NCBI GenBank assembly: GCA_037144075.1
Contig: JBAWXM010000202.1
Span: 1 to 9,141 of the forward strand
Source: CAIPAT01 sp037144075
Lineage (GTDB): Bacteria > Verrucomicrobiota > Lentisphaeria > Victivallales > Victivallaceae
Direction: 5' to 3'
DNA length: 9,141 nucleotides
Shown: positions 6,326 through 9,141 of the stretch, one piece after another
How the letters are laid out: every line of letters begins with the position of its first letter
How positions within the stretch are numbered: position 1 is the first letter of the stretch
Translations under genes and position numbers: made by a program
The notes under the pieces: generated by a model
The model's input: only the letters and a program-made list of their open reading frames with translations
Told to the model about the DNA's origin: nothing
Databases searched by the model: none

Positions 6326-8035
6326 ATGAATTTTATCGCAAGATTTATTGTTTTTGCAGTACTGTGTCTAGTATGTGTGTTTGACGCAAAAGCCGTGGCG
6401 CTGCCGGAGACTTCGTTTGAAGAGGTTACGGACAAGCTGGATAAGAACGGCACCATGTATATCTATTTTTCACCTGATTCAAGCTTTAAGCTCATCTCCG
6501 AACATTTCAAATTATTCAGGAAGATGCTTGCCGATAAAGAGGACATCAAGCCGGATGATAAAAAGGCTGCCGATGATCTTTTTGAGTTTGTTTCCATACT
6601 GACCGACAGCAGCGGCGTGCCGTCAATTGACGGTATCGGCCTGAGTTCGGTTCAGACCGGCAAAAAGATGTTTCGCGGACGGTTGTATTTTCATAAGAAA
6701 GAGGAATCCGAGCCTGGTATGATATGGTCGGTGTTGAATGAATATCCGCAGACGTTTTATCTTACCGATGTCATGCCGGCGGATACGGTTTATGCCGCCG
6801 GCTGGTTTTTCCAGCCGAGGATATTCTGGAAATGGCTGGAAGATGCCGCCATGCAGTCGAAATCTGAAAAAGTGCAGCAAGTCCTGAGTTCGATTAAGAA
6901 ATCATTTGAAACTAAGGATATTTCCTGGGAATCTTTCCTTGAGAGTTTTGAAGGCGAATTTGATTTTATACTGATCGCCGACAGCCGCAGGAAACATCCG
7001 GTAAGGTTCGGCGTGAAGGCTGTTGATATGGAGCAGTTCGATTTCGCTATAGTTTGCGGAGTGAAAGATGATACGGTTTTCAAATCACTTAGAAGAGGAC
7101 TGAATCAAGTTCAACCGCCGGTGGGCGGCGCGGAGAATCCCTGGCGGCTTCAAATTCCATTTTCAAACCCTGAGCTGCCATGGCTGAAACCGGTTATTGT
7201 CCAGGAAGGCAACCGGCTGTTTCTGGCGTCCAATATTGAAACGGTGGAACGCCTGCTGAAGCCGTCCGACAAAGATCTGCTGAAGAATACGGAGGAGTTT
7301 AAGCTGCTGGCGGACAATATTCCGGTGAAAGGTAATTCCTTTGAATATCTCAGCGCCCGTCTGGTGAAAATATTGATTACCGCTTTTAAACAGGCCAATG
7401 AATCGCCGTCCCGGCGCGAGTTTGCGGAATCCATTGAGAATAATTTTGCGGTTGGATTTCTGGGAGTATGTCAGGTTACCGAGAGCGGCTTCATTTCAAC
7501 ATTCAATGTCACCGCCGATCCGGCGGCCATGATGGCGGCGAAAACCGTCCTGCTGCCTGCCGCATTAAATGCCGGGATGGTGTTTCCAATGTTCAATGAT
7601 ATTCTCGAAAGGAACCGCCGCGATGCCTGCGCCGCAAATCTGAAAGAACTTGGCTTCGTGCTGAAAATGTACGCGATGAACAATCAGGACCGCTTCCCGG
7701 AAGCAGGCGGCGCGAAAATGGTAGATGAACTGCTGCAGAAAGGCTTGATTAAAGACCGCGCCAAATTCAACTGTCCATCCGGCCGGCCGTATGCCTATAT
7801 CAGCGGATACATGGAGACTTCCAATAAAGATATTCCACTGCTTTTCGACTTTCCCGGAAATCATGGCGGCACTTTCATCAATGTATATTTTCTTGACGGC
7901 AGAGTGCAGGGGTACGAAATGCACACCAGTAGCTGTGTTGAATTAATTAATTTCCTGCACCGGCAGTTTAATTATCCGCCGGAATTGTATAAGCAGCTGC
8001 TGGAAAAAGCGGCGCAACTGGATGCCGGGAAATAG
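6326..8035 (+). CDS. Secreted protein with C-terminal pseudopilin-like body (H-X10-DG motif)
   Basis: A 569-residue exported protein. Residues 1-25 are a signal peptide (hydrophobic core FIVFAVLCLVCVF, cleavage near DAKAVA). Residues about 26-400 form an uncharacterised domain with motifs reminiscent of DUF3352-type proteins: DVMPADTVYAAGWFF, SFLESFEGEFDFILIAD and VQEGNRLFLASNIETVERLL. Residues 402-424 are a hydrophobic stretch, then ERNRRDACAANLKELGFVLK (C435) and MYAMNNQDRFPE, which closely match the segment after the transmembrane helix in pseudopilins (compare SSCQSNLKQM at 1336-2022). H513 and D524-G525 form the same H-X10-DG motif. No prepilin leader is present at the N-terminus. Start chosen at ATG 6326: the G-rich AGGGGGG at 6314-6320 lies 5 bases upstream; the TTG at 6323 is not needed. 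Function is unknown; envelope location is likely. Confidence 0.82.
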   Translation: MNFIARFIVFAVLCLVCVFDAKAVALPETSFEEVTDKLDKNGTMYIYFSPDSSFKLISEHFKLFRKMLADKEDIKPDDKKAADDLFEFVSILTDSSGVPSIDGIGLSSVQTGKKMFRGRLYFHKKEESEPGMIWSVLNEYPQTFYLTDVMPADTVYAAGWFFQPRIFWKWLEDAAMQSKSEKVQQVLSSIKKSFETKDISWESFLESFEGEFDFILIADSRRKHPVRFGVKAVDMEQFDFAIVCGVKDDTVFKSLRRGLNQVQPPVGGAENPWRLQIPFSNPELPWLKPVIVQEGNRLFLASNIETVERLLKPSDKDLLKNTEEFKLLADNIPVKGNSFEYLSARLVKILITAFKQANESPSRREFAESIENNFAVGFLGVCQVTESGFISTFNVTADPAAMMAAKTVLLPAALNAGMVFPMFNDILERNRRDACAANLKELGFVLKMYAMNNQDRFPEAGGAKMVDELLQKGLIKDRAKFNCPSGRPYAYISGYMETSNKDIPLLFDFPGNHGGTFINVYFLDGRVQGYEMHTSSCVELINFLHRQFNYPPELYKQLLEKAAQLDAGK

Positions 8036-8043
8036 TATTGAAT

Positions 8044-8136
8044 CAGAATTCAGAATTCAGGAGTCAGAATAAATCCGGATTTCAGTTCGAATTTCATTCT
8101 AAATTCCAGATTCTAAATTCCAGATTCTAAATTCTG
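8044..8136. repeat. Heptad-repeat inverted arms between convergent genes, possible bidirectional terminator
   Basis: The left arm has four 7-base units: CAGAATT (8044-8050), CAGAATT, CAGGAGT and CAGAATA (to 8071). The right arm holds nearly three 14-base units of ATTCTAAATTCCAG (8096-8109, 8110-8123, partial 8124-8136). Read on the minus strand, the right arm is also a 7-base series (CAGAATT, TAGAATC, TGGAATT and so on), so the arms are imperfect inverted copies. The perfect 12-base palindrome AAATCCGGATTT (8071-8082) lies between them. It fills the 106-base gap between the plus-strand gene ending at 8035 and tilS ending at 8142, so it could fold into a large hairpin that ends transcription from both sides. 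Confidence 0.6.
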
Positions 8137-8141
8137 TCCAC

Positions 8142-9141
8142 TTACAGCATTGCTGACGCTGATTCCCATTCCGGCTCCTGGCATAGTTCCCAGCGCAGAA
8201 TTACGATTCCATTGCTGTTTTCAGTAACCGGGGCGGCGTTTGAACGTCTCACTCCGGGAACCCACAGGATATCGCCGTCTGGAATTCTGACAACCGGCAG
8301 ATTATCTTTCTGCACTGCGGAAAGCTTGCGGTCGGTAATCAGCTTTTTAAGTTTAGCCGGCGACTCCGAGCCGAATGGCGTCATCCGGTCGCCATCGCGC
8401 CGGTCTGTTACATTCAGGATGTCGGGAATACCGGAGGCGTCGAACACCGCGGTATCCAGATCAACTGATTCATCACAGTATTTCTGCTTTTCATCCGGAC
8501 TGACGGTTTGGGCGGTAAGTCTGCCCTGCTTGAAATCAAGCGCGCATTTCGTCCAGTGCCATGGAATTTCAAATACAGTATCCTGCTTCAGATCGCGGTT
8601 GCTGATGACCGAGCAGTCGCTGCCGGAAATGCGGATGGCGATTTCGGAATTTACCGGAATCAGCGTTGTTTCTCCCTGAAATTTTCGCACTGCTTCGTTG
8701 AAGCGCATGCCCAGGCAGGAATCAGGAATCATGTCCCTGCCGCATTTTTCCGAAAGCCACAGCCGCAGCACCCGGTGGGAGACTGCCGGATGCAGCGACG
8801 TCCAGAAGGCCAGCGGAGCGTAGGCGCTGCCGCGGATTATTTTGAAACTCTCCATTGCCGCCTGTTCAATGAAATCAGCGTCCATCTGGATGGTTTCAGC
8901 CGCCAGCAGCAAGCCTTTCTCCGCATGAGGAAGCTGGTTTTTTATCAGCGGAATGATTTCATGGCGAAAGAAGTTCCTGGCAATGGTGCTGTCTGAATTA
9001 GAACTGTCGGTGCGCCAGTCGCAGATTTCATTTTCCCACAGATAAGTGGTCAGTTCATCCTTGTGATAGTGGAGCAGGGGGCGGATCAGGGTGATGCCGT
9101 GGATAATGCCGCGACTGCGCATGGCGGTCAGTCCGGAGATA
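8142..9141 (-). CDS. tilS: tRNA(Ile)-lysidine synthase, N-terminus beyond window
   Basis: TilS attaches lysine to C34 of the CAU-anticodon isoleucine tRNA using ATP, converting it to lysidine so that it reads AUA codons; it is an essential cytoplasmic enzyme. The frame runs off the window edge: codons upstream of the ATG at 9122 read ISGLTA without a stop, matching the family, so that ATG is internal. Visible are the end of the N-terminal catalytic domain (GITLIRPLLHYHKDELTTYL, then DWRTDSSNSD and RNFFRHEIIPLI, the D-SN-----RN-IR signature), the middle substrate-binding domain, and the C-terminal TilS domain (DRRDGDRMTPFG, KLKKLITDRKL, DGDILWVPGVRRS). The SGGxDS PP-loop must lie outside. It is convergent with the 6326-8035 gene. 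The visible part has 332 or so residues and no sign of damage. Confidence 0.93.
   Translation of the reverse strand, partial: ISGLTAMRSRGIIHGITLIRPLLHYHKDELTTYLWENEICDWRTDSSNSDSTIARNFFRHEIIPLIKNQLPHAEKGLLLAAETIQMDADFIEQAAMESFKIIRGSAYAPLAFWTSLHPAVSHRVLRLWLSEKCGRDMIPDSCLGMRFNEAVRKFQGETTLIPVNSEIAIRISGSDCSVISNRDLKQDTVFEIPWHWTKCALDFKQGRLTAQTVSPDEKQKYCDESVDLDTAVFDASGIPDILNVTDRRDGDRMTPFGSESPAKLKKLITDRKLSAVQKDNLPVVRIPDGDILWVPGVRRSNAAPVTENSNGIVILRWELCQEPEWESASAML

Noticed and set aside
7565..7924. A 119-codon minus-strand frame inside the 569-residue protein gene
   Set aside because: Its complement encodes the clear pseudopilin-like block; the antisense product has no domain.
8096..8136. CRISPR-like array
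   Set aside because: The 14-base units are directly adjacent with no unique spacers, so this is a simple tandem repeat.
8212..8996. Two long plus-strand frames opposite tilS (8212-8679 and 8508-8996)
   Set aside because: They are antisense shadows of a convincing tilS frame and resemble no protein family.

Overview
The window looks like a chromosomal segment from a bacterium of the PVC group, most likely Lentisphaerota (Victivallis-like). The main clue is a type II/IV prepilin-like protein whose N-terminus reads FTLIELLVVITIIAILAAML and whose C-terminus carries an H-X10-DG motif, a combination that is abundant in Lentisphaerota and Planctomycetota. It sits between a ROK-type sugar regulator and a secreted GH123/DUF4091-type glycosidase. 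The taxonomic call is an inference from these families; no rRNA or other marker gene is present.

Layout. Positions 1-1335: an AT-rich promoter region and a ROK-family transcriptional regulator with a short leader behind it. Positions 1336-2022: the prepilin-like protein. Positions 2023-2498: a non-coding stretch with two terminator-like hairpins. Positions 2499-5334: a large secreted glycosidase gene (about 944 residues if repaired), split by a one-base frameshift near 3852. Positions 5335-5686: the C-terminal half of a BrnT-type toxin with no N-terminal half, overlapping an intact BrnA-type ribbon-helix-helix antitoxin by the usual ATGA. Positions 5705-6184: a small exported protein of unknown function. 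Positions 6185-6325: an intergenic region with a near-consensus promoter (TTGACA, 17 bp, TATTTT). Positions 6326-8035: a secreted 569-residue protein whose C-terminal part resembles the body of a pseudopilin. Positions 8036-8141: a heptad-repeat, hairpin-forming spacer between convergent genes. Positions 8142-9141: tilS on the minus strand, its N-terminal part lying beyond the window.

How the parts fit. The first three genes look like a local carbohydrate-use module: a sugar-sensing regulator, a surface or secretion-associated pilin-like protein, and an exported glycosidase. That coupling is inferred from order and known lineage habits. The middle of the window (about 1.3-6.2 kb) is visibly more AT-rich than the 6.3-9.1 kb part and holds a frameshifted gene and a beheaded toxin, so it reads as accessory DNA in decay or turnover next to a conserved housekeeping gene (tilS).

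No RNA gene, insertion sequence or CRISPR array was recognised. The points most worth checking are the truncated toxin beside an intact antitoxin, the frameshift in the glycosidase, and the pseudopilin-like body fused to a signal-peptide protein.
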